NCBI GenBank assembly: GCA_030142905.1
Contig: JASJOG010000008.1
Location: 248,001-312,000, forward strand
Source of the DNA: Heliopora coerulea
Lineage: Eukaryota > Cnidaria > Anthozoa > Scleralcyonacea > Helioporidae
DNA length: 64,000 nt
Reading direction: 5' to 3'
Shown here in pieces: positions 47,501-58,081 of the stretch. The translations under genes and the position numbers were made by a program. Position 1 is the first letter of the stretch; every line of letters begins with the position of its first letter. The notes beneath the pieces are model-generated. The model was not told where the DNA came from. It did not search any database and was given only the letters and a program-made list of their open reading frames with translations.

Positions 47501-49115
47501 TTCCGTTACGAGACTCGTAACATCATTATAGAATTAAATATGATATATACAAGTGTAAATTAATATCCTGGACTGTTACAAAATTAAAGTGAAATAATCA
47601 GAAAGGTTTGAGTAATGCCGAAATGTGAGAGTAGTTATATAACGTTTCGAGCGAAGGCTCTTCGTCAGAGAGGTTTTTTTGGGTTTTTTTAGATAACTTT
47701 AGATAACTACTCTCACATTTCGGCAGTACTCGAACCTTTCTGATTATTTCACTTCGATTTCCACACTGCCTACGCAGCACTCCATTTTCATTTCTGTTAC
47801 AAAATTACACTTGCATGTATCACATTTACTACTATCATGATGTTACGAGTCTCGTAACGAAACGTTAGTAAATCAAAGATCCTTTTTTAAAAATGTCTTT
47901 GTTTATTTCCTGAATATCTCGACTCCGATTCCCATCTGGTGTCTCAATCGCTTCCACTCTACCTAAAAGTTGTTGTTCTTGTTGTTGTTACACCTTTTGC
48001 TGTTCATTACCAGAAAATATACTATTATTAACGCCAACCTTAGACTCATTAACGCGAAAATACATTAATTTTATTCAATTGACATTCACTAGCGTAGATA
48101 CGAAACTATTTGCATCAAAAGGCGTTCTAAAGTGTCAACAGACGACCATTAACACCATACTACTATACATTAGGGATTATAAAATATCAGTTACACAAGA
48201 GAGATATCTTGCCTAATTGGAATTTTATTATCCCTAATGTATAGTAGAATGGTGTTAATGGTCGTCTGTTGGCTCTATATAATGCACTTTGATGCAAGTG
48301 GTTGCGTATCTACGCTAATGAATGTCGACGGAATAAAATGAATGTATTTTTGCGTTAATGAGTTTGAGGTTGGCGTTGATGATTTTAGATTTTCTGGTAA
48401 TGAACAGCAAAAGGTGTACTACTAAATTTCTGTTATGTTTGATGGAGTAAATGTACAGTATACGACATTCCACAATAAATAAACTTAGCATCTATATCAC
48501 TATGCAAAGTATAAAAGAATGAAGGTAAACTTTTCTAAAATTTAAAATGCAGAGCTAATTCGATTCACTTAATGAGCAATAATCCCAGGGCCGAAGCTAA
48601 GCATAGTCATTGGTCATGCTATGCAAATTTAGGATTATGTATGCATAGCAACAGGATCATGCTGCGCAAAAATGGACTATGTAAAACATTTAGATATCAA
48701 TCTAAACATGTCCACAACATTATTTTGCTGCAGTCTATGGTCATGCTTAGCATAACCACCAGCTTGACCACTAATTCTTGCACGTTTGTATAGTAACCAT
48801 TGCGTTGGTGGATGTACAGGCTAGATACTGAATATCGTAAATCATTTTATATTTGCATATGCTTAGGTAATGTTAAATTTCCATACTATGACCGGTTGCC
48901 ATGCTTAGCTTGGCCACTGAATAACTGCAAGCCACCAACCTCTCGCCACGTTGTATGGATATACAATCACGTAGGAATCCCTATCGGTCCTAGAACTAGT
49001 ATGGAAAAAGCCAAGTGCATGCATCATTTCGTGCAACGCAGTGCCTTTAGTTTCACAACCGTTGCCAATTGAAATAGGTTGACGACCTCCCAATCGTCCC
49101 ACGTAGGAGTAGCAT
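41348..49115 (-). CDS. Astacin-family metalloprotease with discoidin (F5/8C) domain, partial
   Basis: Three exons are readable on the - strand: 49115-48940, 44095-43712 and 41533-41348. The first holds the zinc motif HEMMHALGFFH and RTDRDSYV; the second finishes the catalytic domain and starts a discoidin domain; the third continues that domain. Such proteins are secreted zinc endopeptidases acting on extracellular matrix or precursors. The signal peptide, prodomain and start of the catalytic domain must lie at higher coordinates and were not found. A short linking exon (about 8 residues, pattern GxExNF) is expected between 48940 and 44095 but I could not locate it. Two hallmark residues are changed: the Glu after the third His is Thr (FFHTSSR) and the Met-turn Tyr is Leu (SIMHL). 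The discoidin domain is cut short by a TAA, with family-like sequence continuing in another frame. It may therefore be a divergent gene or a decaying one. Confidence 0.75.
41534..43711. other. Astacin-gene intron, noncoding
   Basis: No element recognised beyond A/T homopolymers near 42775-42810. The + strand frames at 42143-42449 lack domain similarity. Confidence 0.5.
43712..44095 (-). CDS. Astacin-like gene, catalytic C-terminus and discoidin start
   Basis: 128 codons, phase 0/0, after TTTCCAG and before GTATTG. Encodes KYPHGQIDNLGSPYDITSIM plus HLPRNAFSK (Met-turn SIMH, with Leu where Tyr is usual), LGLSPVDNYQLNALYNC (end of the astacin fold), then CLKALGLQNGVISDRAMVAS and GRLHNSPSRSGNGAWCP, the opening of a discoidin domain. 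Confidence 0.9.
44479..44688 (-). pseudogene. Possible Tudor-domain-like fragment
   Basis: On the - strand, SDVLYLNWLVSPEHFYVMNM plus LLVEEKNYIQSF resembles the Tudor pattern (V...VSP.HFYV.L......). It lies in the large astacin intron with no partner exon recognised. If real, it is a stray or retrocopied fragment. Confidence 0.25.
44846..44903. repeat. 22-bp-stem hairpin containing GATATAAAACAC
   Basis: TGCTTTATCAGATATAAAAC (44846 onward, arm to 44867) is inverted at 44882-44903 with one mismatch and a 14 bp loop. It lies next to the 3' end of the LINE remnant at 44930-46160 and could belong to its tail. Confidence 0.75.
44930..46160 (-). pseudogene. R2/Dong-type LINE remnant (RT C-terminus and restriction-like endonuclease)
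   Basis: On the - strand: GKVTEYKGIQLLDREVIKAL, DGYKYLGILEFD, a TGA at 45987-45985, then KNKIIAIDTWAALLRYGAGI, KWTTEESTSLDRKTKKVLIL, LLRQLGGRRLISCKGC. After another stop near 45445 it continues with AFKPETEALIFAAQEQAL, a Cys cluster CRLCDEKCETQTVSHIV, LLWDFSIQSDHVIEHRQPD and KEKECLIIDIAIPADN. The PD...D.. arrangement fits the restriction-like endonuclease of R2/R4/Dong/NeSL elements. Several stops and shifts make it dead. It lies inside the astacin intron on the same strand. Confidence 0.8.
46715..47077 (+). pseudogene. LINE reverse-transcriptase fingers/palm remnant
   Basis: Encodes RSGHSTGMNLSHLTDDILDK, SGFIMGIVFLNRSNAFGTDD and HQLLLTKLNCLGLDYNAIG. This matches the RT pattern F..HST...L..L.D.I...LD.G...G.VFLDLSKAFDTVDH..LL.KL...G. 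The catalytic Asp (LDLSKAFD) is replaced by Asn here and the downstream GVPQGS/FADD blocks are unrecognisable. Inactive fragment, opposite in orientation to its neighbour. Confidence 0.75.
47456..47913. repeat. Two nested inverted repeats with hammerhead-like cores
   Basis: The outer arms 47456-47558 and 47808-47913 share TTACGAGACTCGTAACATCA and AAAGTAAATT-like flanks. The inner arms 47591-47638 and 47703-47750 share GAAATAATCAGAAAGGTT and TGTGAGAGTAGTTAT. Just inside the inner left arm, the - strand reads CTGACGAAGAGCCTTCGCTC then GAAACGTTATATAA. Outer arms on the - or + strand carry GTTACGAGTCTCGTAACGAA. Both are similar to Penelope-like ends. Confidence 0.75.
47989..48418. mobile_element. 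430 bp foldback element with ~196-bp arms
   Basis: The arms 47989-48184 and 48223-48418 are inverted copies with moderate divergence. Shared blocks include CACCTTTTGCTGTTCATTAC, AACGCCAACCT and GACGACCATTAACACCAT. The loop is 38 bp. No coding capacity. It lies about 0.5 kb from the zinc-motif exon of the astacin gene. Confidence 0.8.
48940..49115 (-). CDS. Astacin-like gene, zinc-binding exon
   Basis: 176 nt between CGTTTTTCAG and GTTGGT on the - strand; phases leave one base at each end. Encodes CYSYVGRLGGRQPISIGNGC, ETKGTALHEMMHALGFFHTS and SRTDRDSYVIVYPYNVAR. HExxHxxGxxH is complete: three zinc His and the catalytic Glu. The family Glu after the third His is Thr. Confidence 0.9.
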
Positions 49116-50939
49116 CTGAAAAACGACAAGAAATGTTGGTGAGTTGTGATAAAGTATGAAACAGATCGCCTGAAACCTTTTAGACACTCAAAAACCTCTA
49201 TACCGAATAAACTCTCGATCTCAAACAACCAAACGTTTAGATAGCAGCCAGGCCGTTTATTATAGAAACTACGGCCTTAGGGAAACTTCAAATTCTCCCA
49301 CTGAAGACTAATAGAATAATCAACCAACAAGAATTGTTATGGCTCCGGTAGGTTAAATCAGAGACCTACCTTAGGTTTGATTGCAGATTGGCCAGAAATG
49401 TTGCACTTGCAAGGGGTGCACATTAGGAGGATGTTCACAGGACAGGTGATATCCCCAATATTTTCAGACTAAGCCTAAAGAGCCAACTCCAGGGGCAAAA
49501 CTATTAAACTAACTTGTTCATTGGTTTAACTATGGATTCAATAATACAGTGGGCTGTTTAGTTTATCCAACGCCTCACTCAATTCAGGGACGACGGAGCA
49601 GAATTACGAGTGGGGGGGCTTGAGATAAAAGTACAGCATTTAATATGCTTCTCTGGGAAATTGCACAACAAGTGTTTTAAAGCGTAGTTGTTTCAACATT
49701 ACATTTGGAAAAAAGTGGGGAGGCTACAGCCCCTGCAGCCACCCCCCGCTCCGCCGTCCCTGCAATTGTCATGTGTGATGTCTGAATTCATCCGTAATTT
49801 TGGATTGGCAAAATAGCTCATTTCGGTGGGCCGTATTTTGTCCATCAAAATTTTGAAAACACTTTACATTATTGCTTTTCCAAATAAAAGCAGCAGGGCC
49901 CGTCCTACCATTTTAGGTTTCTTAGCCAGATTATTAACCAGAACCAACCTTTTTAGCCATTTTTCATCCCTGCTAGCCCATGATTTTCAGTCCACAATAC
50001 AAGCTATCATACTGATAATTTCCCATAGAAGCATTTCTGCCAAATTTATATTTAAGACGTAAACAAAGACAAAAATATCACAAAATAAATGGTTTGAGCT
50101 GCCACAAATGTCCCGAAAAAAATTGACGGTGAAAAATGCAAGCTATTCGTAAAGTGTTCATGATATGACCAAGCATCGTTGGTGGCAGTTGAACAATTTT
50201 TCCAAGACGTTTATCGTACTGCAGGAATTTCTATTCGGCCGTTATTGAACCAAAATGGATTTTTAATCGCCAGGTCCTTTATTAGATCGCCACTGGCAGA
50301 AAAACGGGTAGAATGGGCCTTGGAGAAGGCTATTCTTTCTCGTCATTTGCATTCGCAAAGAATACCTCTGTCATGTAAGATTTAGATTTCTCGCCTCCCC
50401 TGCATTGGTAATCTTTCTCAGCCAACTTTTCTTCGTGAAATAGCCTGTTTCATCTTCATTTGAGATATTCTAAGGTTGGTAACCATTGCATATCTCTCTC
50501 AACCTCACCATGCAGTATTTTACTGTTTCTATTTGTAACTAGACTGATTCACTTTCCACCATTCGTTGCTTGAAACCATTGAGACTCTTCTCTGGCTCTT
50601 CCACCTTTACATTCATCCATTTGAAACTTTAAAGTCGTTAAATTCAGGCTTTTCCAACTGCTTGGCCATTGCCAACGTTTCTTCTGGAATCTTCCGTTAA
50701 TGGGCACTATTGTGTCCTTTGCTAGACAACACCATTTGTAGAGTTGCTCATTTATCACTTTGTACTCGCCGTGTTGGTGGAAGAGTTAAAGGCTTCCAAA
50801 TAATATTTTACGTGGTCCGTATGTTTGAGTTTGCCTCGATCAGTTTGTGCTTACTTCAGCCAATATTTGCTCATTTTCGTAAGCAGTCTATTGCGCACAA
50901 AGAAACTGGGAAGAGAGTAACTGATAGGGGTAGATAAGG
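49116..50939. other. Noncoding stretch between astacin exon and LINE
   Basis: Upstream astacin exons were sought on the - strand and not recognised. A G/C-rich block near 49590-49760 (GTGGGGGGGCTTGAG and CCCCTGCAGCCACCCCC) resembles the CAGGGGCGG short-repeat family. Confidence 0.45.
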
Positions 50940-51007
50940 TTATAAAAGTTCCGTGTAGACACATTAACAGGACGACCTCTTCGAGTGTACAGCGATTGAC
51001 GACCAAG

Positions 51008-52756
51008 ATGATTCATAAACTAAGTCACAAAGGAACTAGAAATCCACTTATCATAACTGATAAAGGTAAATTTAAATGGCAAGGCGAATTTGAAGCATTA
51101 AAACGGTTCGTTGAAGAAGTACTGGAGATCAACGGCAAGTGGACAGCACCTGGCGGTGGTTCAAAACAGCTAAGGAGCGAAGATATCTTGATAAGATGGT
51201 ACGAAAATCAGACCATTACGTTGAGTAGGCCGAGTGCTGAGAAATACAAGAGGTCTTTAGAAATTTTATCAAAAGTATCACTCGATAGTTTTGACGCCTC
51301 GACAGAAGATAAGTTGTCATCGAATCTTAATCAGTCCGATGATGAAGATGGGTATGGTCAGATGCCTTCAAATCGGAATATTAATAATTCATCTCTATCA
51401 AGTCCCGAAGGGAGTGATCGAAACCAAACCACTACGTTATGTAGCTCTAATACTGAAGAAATCAAGGTCACTCCAGAGATGGTTGTTTTACTCGACAACA
51501 CCGACGCATCGAAAGGAAATAAATCTCCTTCAAATCTAAATCAATCTGAAGACGAAGATGGGATCGATAAGATGCGATCATTCTTGGATACAAATAAAAA
51601 GTCTTATCCGCATGCATTGGAGAATACAGTTAAAGCCATTCAGAATGAGTTGTATTACCTAAAGTGCGAATTTGAAAAGCATCGAACTGACTCTTTAAAT
51701 GCCTTTAAAGAGCTAGTGAACAAGCATGATATTGGCTCAATGCCTATTGACAAATCCCATTGTAATGACCTCCTTAGAAAAAATCAAAAATTGAAAGATG
51801 AGAACAAAGCTTTAAACGAAAGATTGGACAACCTGGGTTTTATCCTGGCTGATCTAAATTGCAAATTAAAGTTAGCAAAAGATGAGAAGGCAAGCCTTAT
51901 AGCCACCATTCGCTTACTTCGACATGACGTTAGTAAGTGGAAGTTTGAGAAACATAGTGAAGATCACCATTCACCAAATAAGATAGAATTAGAAGTAAAT
52001 AGAGATGTAGGTGAACCATATTTGAGGGATGTCCTAGGTGTGAACAGATTTTCCGTACTTGACGATGAATGCTCAAGCAATGAAGAATCGATTAGAAGTT
52101 CCATTTCTAAATCGAAAAACCAGACGACTATATCTAAGACAGACATGGCGACAAAACTAAAGAAAGATGAAGCGATGAATTTGAAGGGAGATGAGATGAC
52201 GAAATCTAAGAAAGATGAGAAAATGACATCTAAACATGACGAGAATATACCGCAAACCGCAGCACCAACAACTGTAATTATAGGAGATTCAATGATTAAG
52301 CGTATACAAGGATGGAAATTAGGGAAAAAAGTGGGACACAGAGTGGTTGTCAAATCGTTCTCTGGAGCAACAAATACGGACATCAAAGATCATTTGAAAC
52401 CTACTTTAAGAAGAAAACCACAGAGGACGATTATTCATATTGGAACTAATGATTTAAAAAACAAATTAAGTCCCGTTCAAATAGCGGATAACATCATTGA
52501 CTTACCCAGGATGATTGGAAATGAAACTGATGTGGAAATTGTACTGTCAGAGATAATAACAAGACCAGATAAAATTCCAGATGATAGTATAAAGACAGTT
52601 AATAAGCTTTTGAACCGATATTGCAAGCAAAATGGATGGGGAATAATACGTAACAATAACATTATGAAGCACCATCTTGATGAAAGAGGACTACATTTAA
52701 ATGGAAAAGTTATTTCTATTATGGTCGGTAATTTAGTTAAATGTCTTTCTAGATGA
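51008..52756 (+). CDS. LINE ORF1 protein: coiled coil plus SGNH/GDSL esterase-like domain
   Basis: 582 codons from ATG at 51008; an in-frame TTG 12 nt upstream is less likely as the start. Residues 1-90 are basic and may bind nucleic acid. About residues 200-320 are heptad-like and charged (LLRKNQKLKDENKALNERLD), suggesting a coiled coil. The last ~170 residues start TTVIIGDSMIKRIQGWKLGK and contain IIHIGTNDLKN and LDERGLHLNGK: the block I Ser (GDS), block III Asn (GTND) and the terminal D..H of SGNH hydrolases. ORF1 of CR1/L2 elements carries this domain, thought to help particle assembly or membrane/RNA interaction. Intact in this copy. Confidence 0.88.
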   Translation: MIHKLSHKGTRNPLIITDKGKFKWQGEFEALKRFVEEVLEINGKWTAPGGGSKQLRSEDILIRWYENQTITLSRPSAEKYKRSLEILSKVSLDSFDASTEDKLSSNLNQSDDEDGYGQMPSNRNINNSSLSSPEGSDRNQTTTLCSSNTEEIKVTPEMVVLLDNTDASKGNKSPSNLNQSEDEDGIDKMRSFLDTNKKSYPHALENTVKAIQNELYYLKCEFEKHRTDSLNAFKELVNKHDIGSMPIDKSHCNDLLRKNQKLKDENKALNERLDNLGFILADLNCKLKLAKDEKASLIATIRLLRHDVSKWKFEKHSEDHHSPNKIELEVNRDVGEPYLRDVLGVNRFSVLDDECSSNEESIRSSISKSKNQTTISKTDMATKLKKDEAMNLKGDEMTKSKKDEKMTSKHDENIPQTAAPTTVIIGDSMIKRIQGWKLGKKVGHRVVVKSFSGATNTDIKDHLKPTLRRKPQRTIIHIGTNDLKNKLSPVQIADNIIDLPRMIGNETDVEIVLSEIITRPDKIPDDSIKTVNKLLNRYCKQNGWGIIRNNNIMKHHLDERGLHLNGKVISIMVGNLVKCLSR

Positions 52757-52939
52757 TGTTGTACAGATCACTTCAGAGAATCTTCCCTACCCCTAAGTAA
52801 TCTACTTTCTTATGCCCCCCTGAAACATGTAACAAAAGTAATGAATCACCAATAGTCAGACAAGAATCATATAAATCTTATACACATAATAAAGTTTATA
52901 AGAAGCTTAATAAAAAATATAGACCAACTCGGGATATAT

Positions 52940-55693
52940 ATGCATAGCCAACAATTCGATACAATAAGTATCAATGAAACATGGTTGGATAATACTGTTG
53001 CCGACCATGAAGTGGATACAGACGGTTATGAATTAATACGTAAAGACAGAAATCGAAATGGTGGTGGAGTTGCTATCCATGTTCGTAGCTCCATTAACTA
53101 CAAAGTTCGAGTAGATTTGATGCCAAGAGAATTGGAGACAATTACAGTTGAAATTTTAAAACCAAGAGCAAAATCGTTCTTGATTAATACTTGGTATAGG
53201 CCTCCAGATGCCCCTCTTAGAGTGTTTGACGAGTATGAAAAATGTTTACAATCCATGGACTTAGAGGATTTAGAAATCGTTTCAACAGGTGATTTCAAAT
53301 GCGATTGGCTTCGTCAAAATGGGAAAAGTCAAACAAAAAATTAGTTGAAATTACTGAGACATTACAGCTGCAACAAATTATTACTGAGCAGACTCGCATA
53401 ACTGGAAATTCACAAGCTCTGATTGACCTGTTTTTCACTAATCGACCTAGAAACATAATCAAATCTGGTGTTGACCACATTGGAATTAGCGATAAAAGCC
53501 TCGTCTATATCCACAGGAAAATATCAATTCCTCGCAATAAACCTAAGGTGATTCATACACTGCAAATTTAAACATTATGACTTGGAAACCTTTAGGAATG
53601 ATCTAATTCAAATTCTCCAAATAAAACCTAACGTGTTAGACCCTAATTTCCTTTGGAACGATTGGAAAGCAAAAATTCTTGCTATAGCAGACGCACATGC
53701 TCCCCCGGTCATCAGGAGAGTTAGAAGTGAATACGCACCATAGTTTACAAGTGATATAAAAAACAAAATATACAATAAGGATTTCCTTAAGAAAAAAGCA
53801 ATTAAAACAGGGTCTGAAAGAACTTATAAAGTATATAAAAAAGCGAGAAATGAACTTAACAAACTGGTCAAAAAAACAAAAGCTTGCTATTATAGAAATG
53901 CACTGAACCAATGCAAAAACAATCCTAAAGAAATGTGGAAAAGCATTAATAACCTGACTAACAAGACGTCCAAAACTACTAAAATTAATGAGTTAAATGT
54001 TAAAGGGGTGAACATTACAAATGTAGATTCTATAGCTGATGCTCTGAATATATACTTTAACGACATTGGATCTGATTTGGCTGACAAACTACCTGAAAGC
54101 CACATTGCCCCAGAAACTTACATCTCACCATGCAATACAAGTTTTGAACTTAGGAAAATCACACCAAATGAAGTTTATAGACTACTCTCAAGGACAAAAC
54201 CTTCTAAAGCTACTGGACATGACAGAATATCACCAAAACTTGCGAGGGAGTGTGCTGATATTGTCATTGAATCTCTCACAAACATATTTAATATGTCTAT
54301 AGAAACAGGTATTTTCCTTGATGACTTTAAGGTGGCGTGTGTGTCTCCTATACCCAAATCAGGTAGTAAGTCAGATTGCAGTAACTATCGACCAATATCT
54401 GTTCTATCCACAATAGCGAAGGCTTTCGAGAAATTAATCTCGAATCGGATGACAACATATCTAGAATCTAATAAACTCCTATCTGAATACCAAGCAGGAT
54501 TTAGGAAAAAGAATTCCACTCAGTCATCACTATTAAACAGTACTAACAAATGATTTACAAATATGGATAAAGGGCGTTTGAGTGGAATTATATTCCTAGA
54601 TTTAAAGAAAGTCTTTGACTGTATGGACCACAAAATCTTGCTTAGAAAACTAGCACTTCTTGGCATACGAGGAACCACGTTAAACTTGTTTCAATCATAT
54701 TTAACAAATAGAACTCAAATGTGTAAGGTCGACCATACAATTTCTAAACAGAAAATCATTCGATGTGGTGTCCCACAAGGCTCAAATTTGGAACTACTGT
54801 TATTCCTTATTTACATTAATGATTTGCCTAACTGCTTACGCAAATCCACAGTTAGTATGTTCGCTGATGACACTAATTTAACAACAAGTGGTCCCTCTAT
54901 TGCTGATATTAAAGCAAATTTAAACGAAGACTTAGAACATATACATCAATGGTTGCTGGCTAATAAGCTTACTGTAACTAAAGAAAAAACTGAATACATG
55001 ATCGTTGGATCTAGACAGAGACTAAATAATATTAGTAACGACCCTGATCTTAAACTTGGAGGAACTAGAATAAAAAGGGTGAAAGAAACTAAAACACTGG
55101 GAGTCATAGTTGATGACCAACTTAAATGGAAATCCCATGTAAACAATATAGTCAGTAAGGTGTCTAAGGATATAGGGATGATTAGGCGTATGAAAGCTTT
55201 TGTACCACGTGAGACATTGATCTCAGTCTATAGTGCAATTGTTTTGCCATATTTAGACTATTGTAACCTTGTTTGGGATACCTGCAATAATTATTTACTT
55301 GAAAAACTACAAAAAATGCAAAACAGGGCTACAAGGGTCATTACTGGTAAATCATATGAATTTGGATCTATTTCGATCATTAGAGAATTAGGTTGGCAAC
55401 CATTGGTGGACAGAAGGGAAGACAAAAAAGCTGTATTTATGTACAAAATAAGAAAAGGAGAATATCTGGAAAGTATTTCCCACATTTTTAAGGCTGCAAG
55501 TAATCAAATATATAGCCTACGGAATAATAACTGTAATTATGTTTTGGATAAGCCCAAAACAAATTTCCTTAAAAAAAGTATTAGTTATTCCGGGGCTAAA
55601 ATTTGGAACGACCTGCCAAGATCTCTTAAAGTGAACAATATCTCCTTAGGGCATTTTCGGGCTCTACTCAAAGACAGATGGACTCATGAATAA
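52940..55693 (+). pseudogene. LINE ORF2: endonuclease and reverse transcriptase, inactivated
   Basis: The APE-type endonuclease starts inside the domain (FDTISINETWLD, then GGGVAIHVRS and VSTGDFKCDW); its N-terminus is missing. Breaks: a frameshift in the A-run near 53336-53342, another near 53565, TAG for Trp at 53741, and TGA for Trp at 54551. The reverse transcriptase includes GHDRISPKLARECADIV, NYRPISVLSTIAKAFEKLIS, GIIFLDLKKVFDCMDHKIL, CGVPQGSNLELLLFLIYIND and FADDTNLTTS, so the catalytic Asp residues remain. It ends LLKDRWTHE. Few lesions on an otherwise long frame imply a fairly recent loss of function. Confidence 0.88.
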
Positions 55694-55873
55694 GCCTAAA
55701 AAATTTTTTAAATAATTGTAAGGTAATACCAATAAGATACATATAATAATGTTTCTCTTTCTATTGTAGCGTGTTTTAATTTTGTTTAATAAGTTAGTTA
55801 AAAAACATACGGCTCCTTGGAAAACAGACTTGTAAATAGACTGAAAGACTACCGTATTTGTCAATAAGATTAA

Positions 55874-55921
55874 ATAAATAATAAATAATAATAATAATAA
55901 TAACAAATAATAAATAAATTA
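55874..55921. repeat. (AATAATA)n tail of the LINE
   Basis: AAATAATAAATAATAATAAT-like repeats about 180 bp after the ORF2 stop, the usual 3' terminus for CR1/L2-type elements. Confidence 0.75.
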
Positions 55922-57520
55922 ATTGGAACAAACTCGCCGTGAGATGGCTGTGCAAACGTATCTTGAGAGAAATGACCATAAAGGAGCATTGAAACGCCAC
56001 ATCTGCCCTAAGATATATCTCAAAATGGTGGTTATTATTGCAGGTACAAATGTAAGCACTGAAGGTTTCATTATGCTCTTGTTTTTTCACAGTTATCAAC
56101 TATCCACTAATTGCAACCAACCAAAATAATGAAATTGGATTAAGGATAACAATCTCGGAGCGATTATCTGTGTTGTTATGTTCGCAATAAAAAAATGAAA
56201 AAAACCCAAACCCTGAAATTTTTAAATTCCATTATCCAAGAATTCATTCCTGGAAAAGGAAATTCGGCCTCAAAATTCTCTATAAATGAAATGAATTAAA
56301 TGATGTGGTCAGAGTTATTGGGCTACACACGATCTTTAAATGCCAAAAATGTTAAGAATGTTTTGATAAATGCAGGAAGAATATGACCTTTATATCAATT
56401 TTGTAAATTCTATTACGGAATTTTTACAGGAATAATCTTATGTCGGTAGCATAAAAATAGGAGGGTAAGTAGGGCTTACTTTCCCAGCTTTTGAGACATG
56501 AGATTATGCATTGACATGCCTCTATTTTGAAAGATCTATCACCCGTTTCAAAACACAGTAAAAATTAATGTTCTCCAATCTCCAGCTTGTGAACTGAAAT
56601 CCTCAACTTTTTCATTCAAAATTATTCCTTGAAAACACACCAGCTTCCAGTGGTTATACATAGCTACTTGTTTTCTTAAATTAACGAGACATATCAAAAT
56701 ACAAGGAGAAGGTTTATATGATGTGTTGAGAGGCAGACAAAGTGTACCGAGTGATAGACAAATACATGTAGGGTGATATATTTTTCCTTCATCACGTGGC
56801 CAGGGTTAACCAATTACCTCTGTTACACACGTTTACATAAGAAATAATTGACAATATATTTCTGCGGAGATCAGAACCTCATTTCTCCTTTATTTATCCA
56901 TTCTCATTCCAGCTTTCCCAGTTCCTCATTCACACAAACCTTTCAAACCGACTCATGGTCACTGAATTCAGTTAAACATGTCATGCGTAGAATCAGCTTA
57001 GAATTGAATAACCGGCTACGTGTCTCGGAATAAAAATATTTGACTACTGTAAAAGTAATATGATAAGTCACCTGCTGTTAAGTCACGAAATAGTAAATAT
57101 GACAATGGTGATTGACTAGAATAAATCTATCGTCAATATTGGGGGTCAAATTTCAGGTTACTGAAACAAAACCAGAGGTTTAATGGCGTTTGATATTGTC
57201 CACGATTTGTTCACAACTAATCTCAAAATCCTATGGTCATCAGGCTACTAAATTACCTTGAAAGCATCGTACTGAAGCAAGTAGCAAAAGCTAGACAAGT
57301 ATAAAAGTCCGAAAAATTAGATCATCAGAGTGTAACTTCATCAAGTTGGTTTATTGTTTCCATCCACACCTTTTGAAGAAGATTATCAAGGGCATTGTAG
57401 AAGCATTTGAGTCAAGACTGGAAGGCTGTAAAGATATGACAATATTGTCAAAATTTTCTGCTATTTTTTACCACTGTATGATCACCGCTGTTTAACACAC
57501 CCCGATACTGCAATAGTAAT
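55922..57520. other. Noncoding DNA between LINE and orphan ORF
   Basis: No ORF above about 70 codons with support and no strong repeat. A promoter for the 57521 ORF could be here, but no clear TATA box or initiator stands out. Confidence 0.5.
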
Positions 57521-58081
57521 ATGTATCCGGTTTCAAACAGAAGGAAGGCTATCGTCAGTGACAACCTCGCTCTATCCAAACAATCACATAGAAAGAAAAG
57601 GGCAGTTCATCAACTTCCATGCGTCAGTTTTGGAAATTGTTCTCTATATAAAAGAAGTTATTTTGAAAACTCAGTCAACTCCGATAAAAGACGTTCAAAC
57701 ACCTTCCGTTTGAACAAAGGTCATTACGTACGTGGTGGAAAACCAACCATCGGGGAACTAAACCTAAATTCCCTAGATCACAGAACGTCTCAGACCAGAT
57801 GCCAAAGAAAAGACAAAAACTCAAACGATTTAATGCTAATGTGTCAAAAAGTTGAACGTATTAAGCAACTGCAAGGAACTGGGGATACATCGCGGAGAGC
57901 AGATAAGCCGTCTCCTTTGCGGTTTACTGTCCCCCCCTTCCCTGTCAGAGAAGAATTTGTTTTTCGTGCTCATCACGAACTTCAAGATTACGGGACACGA
58001 AACTCGAATAAGAAACTACAAAGAAAATATCTAAGATATGTTCAATTCCGTTCTTACTCAACGGCCATGAAAACGAAATGA
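57521..58081 (+). CDS. Orphan intronless ORF, 186 residues, basic
   Basis: ATG at 57521 is preceded by an in-frame TGA at 57479. The protein begins MYPVSNRRKAIVSDNLALSK, contains a dibasic cluster SHRKKRAVHQ and ends QFRSYSTAMKTK. It is rich in Arg/Lys/Ser, without signal peptide, membrane segment or recognisable domain, and probably partly disordered. AATAAA follows at 58273-58278. It is on the same strand as the 418-residue ORF 1.95 kb downstream. The length and non-repetitive composition favour a real gene or exon over chance, but the function is unknown. Confidence 0.5.
   Translation: MYPVSNRRKAIVSDNLALSKQSHRKKRAVHQLPCVSFGNCSLYKRSYFENSVNSDKRRSNTFRLNKGHYVRGGKPTIGELNLNSLDHRTSQTRCQRKDKNSNDLMLMCQKVERIKQLQGTGDTSRRADKPSPLRFTVPPFPVREEFVFRAHHELQDYGTRNSNKKLQRKYLRYVQFRSYSTAMKTK

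Larger units (their letters stand above)
50940..55921 (+). mobile_element. Nearly complete CR1/L2-like LINE
   Basis: ORF1 (51008-52756) with an esterase-like C-terminal domain, then a broken ORF2 with apurinic endonuclease and reverse transcriptase, then a short 3' tail ending in (AATAAT)n at 55874-55921. A microsatellite-like tail and an SGNH esterase ORF1 are features of the CR1/L2/Rex group. The 5' boundary near 50940 is a guess. ORF2 carries several inactivating changes, so this copy cannot move on its own. Confidence 0.85.
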
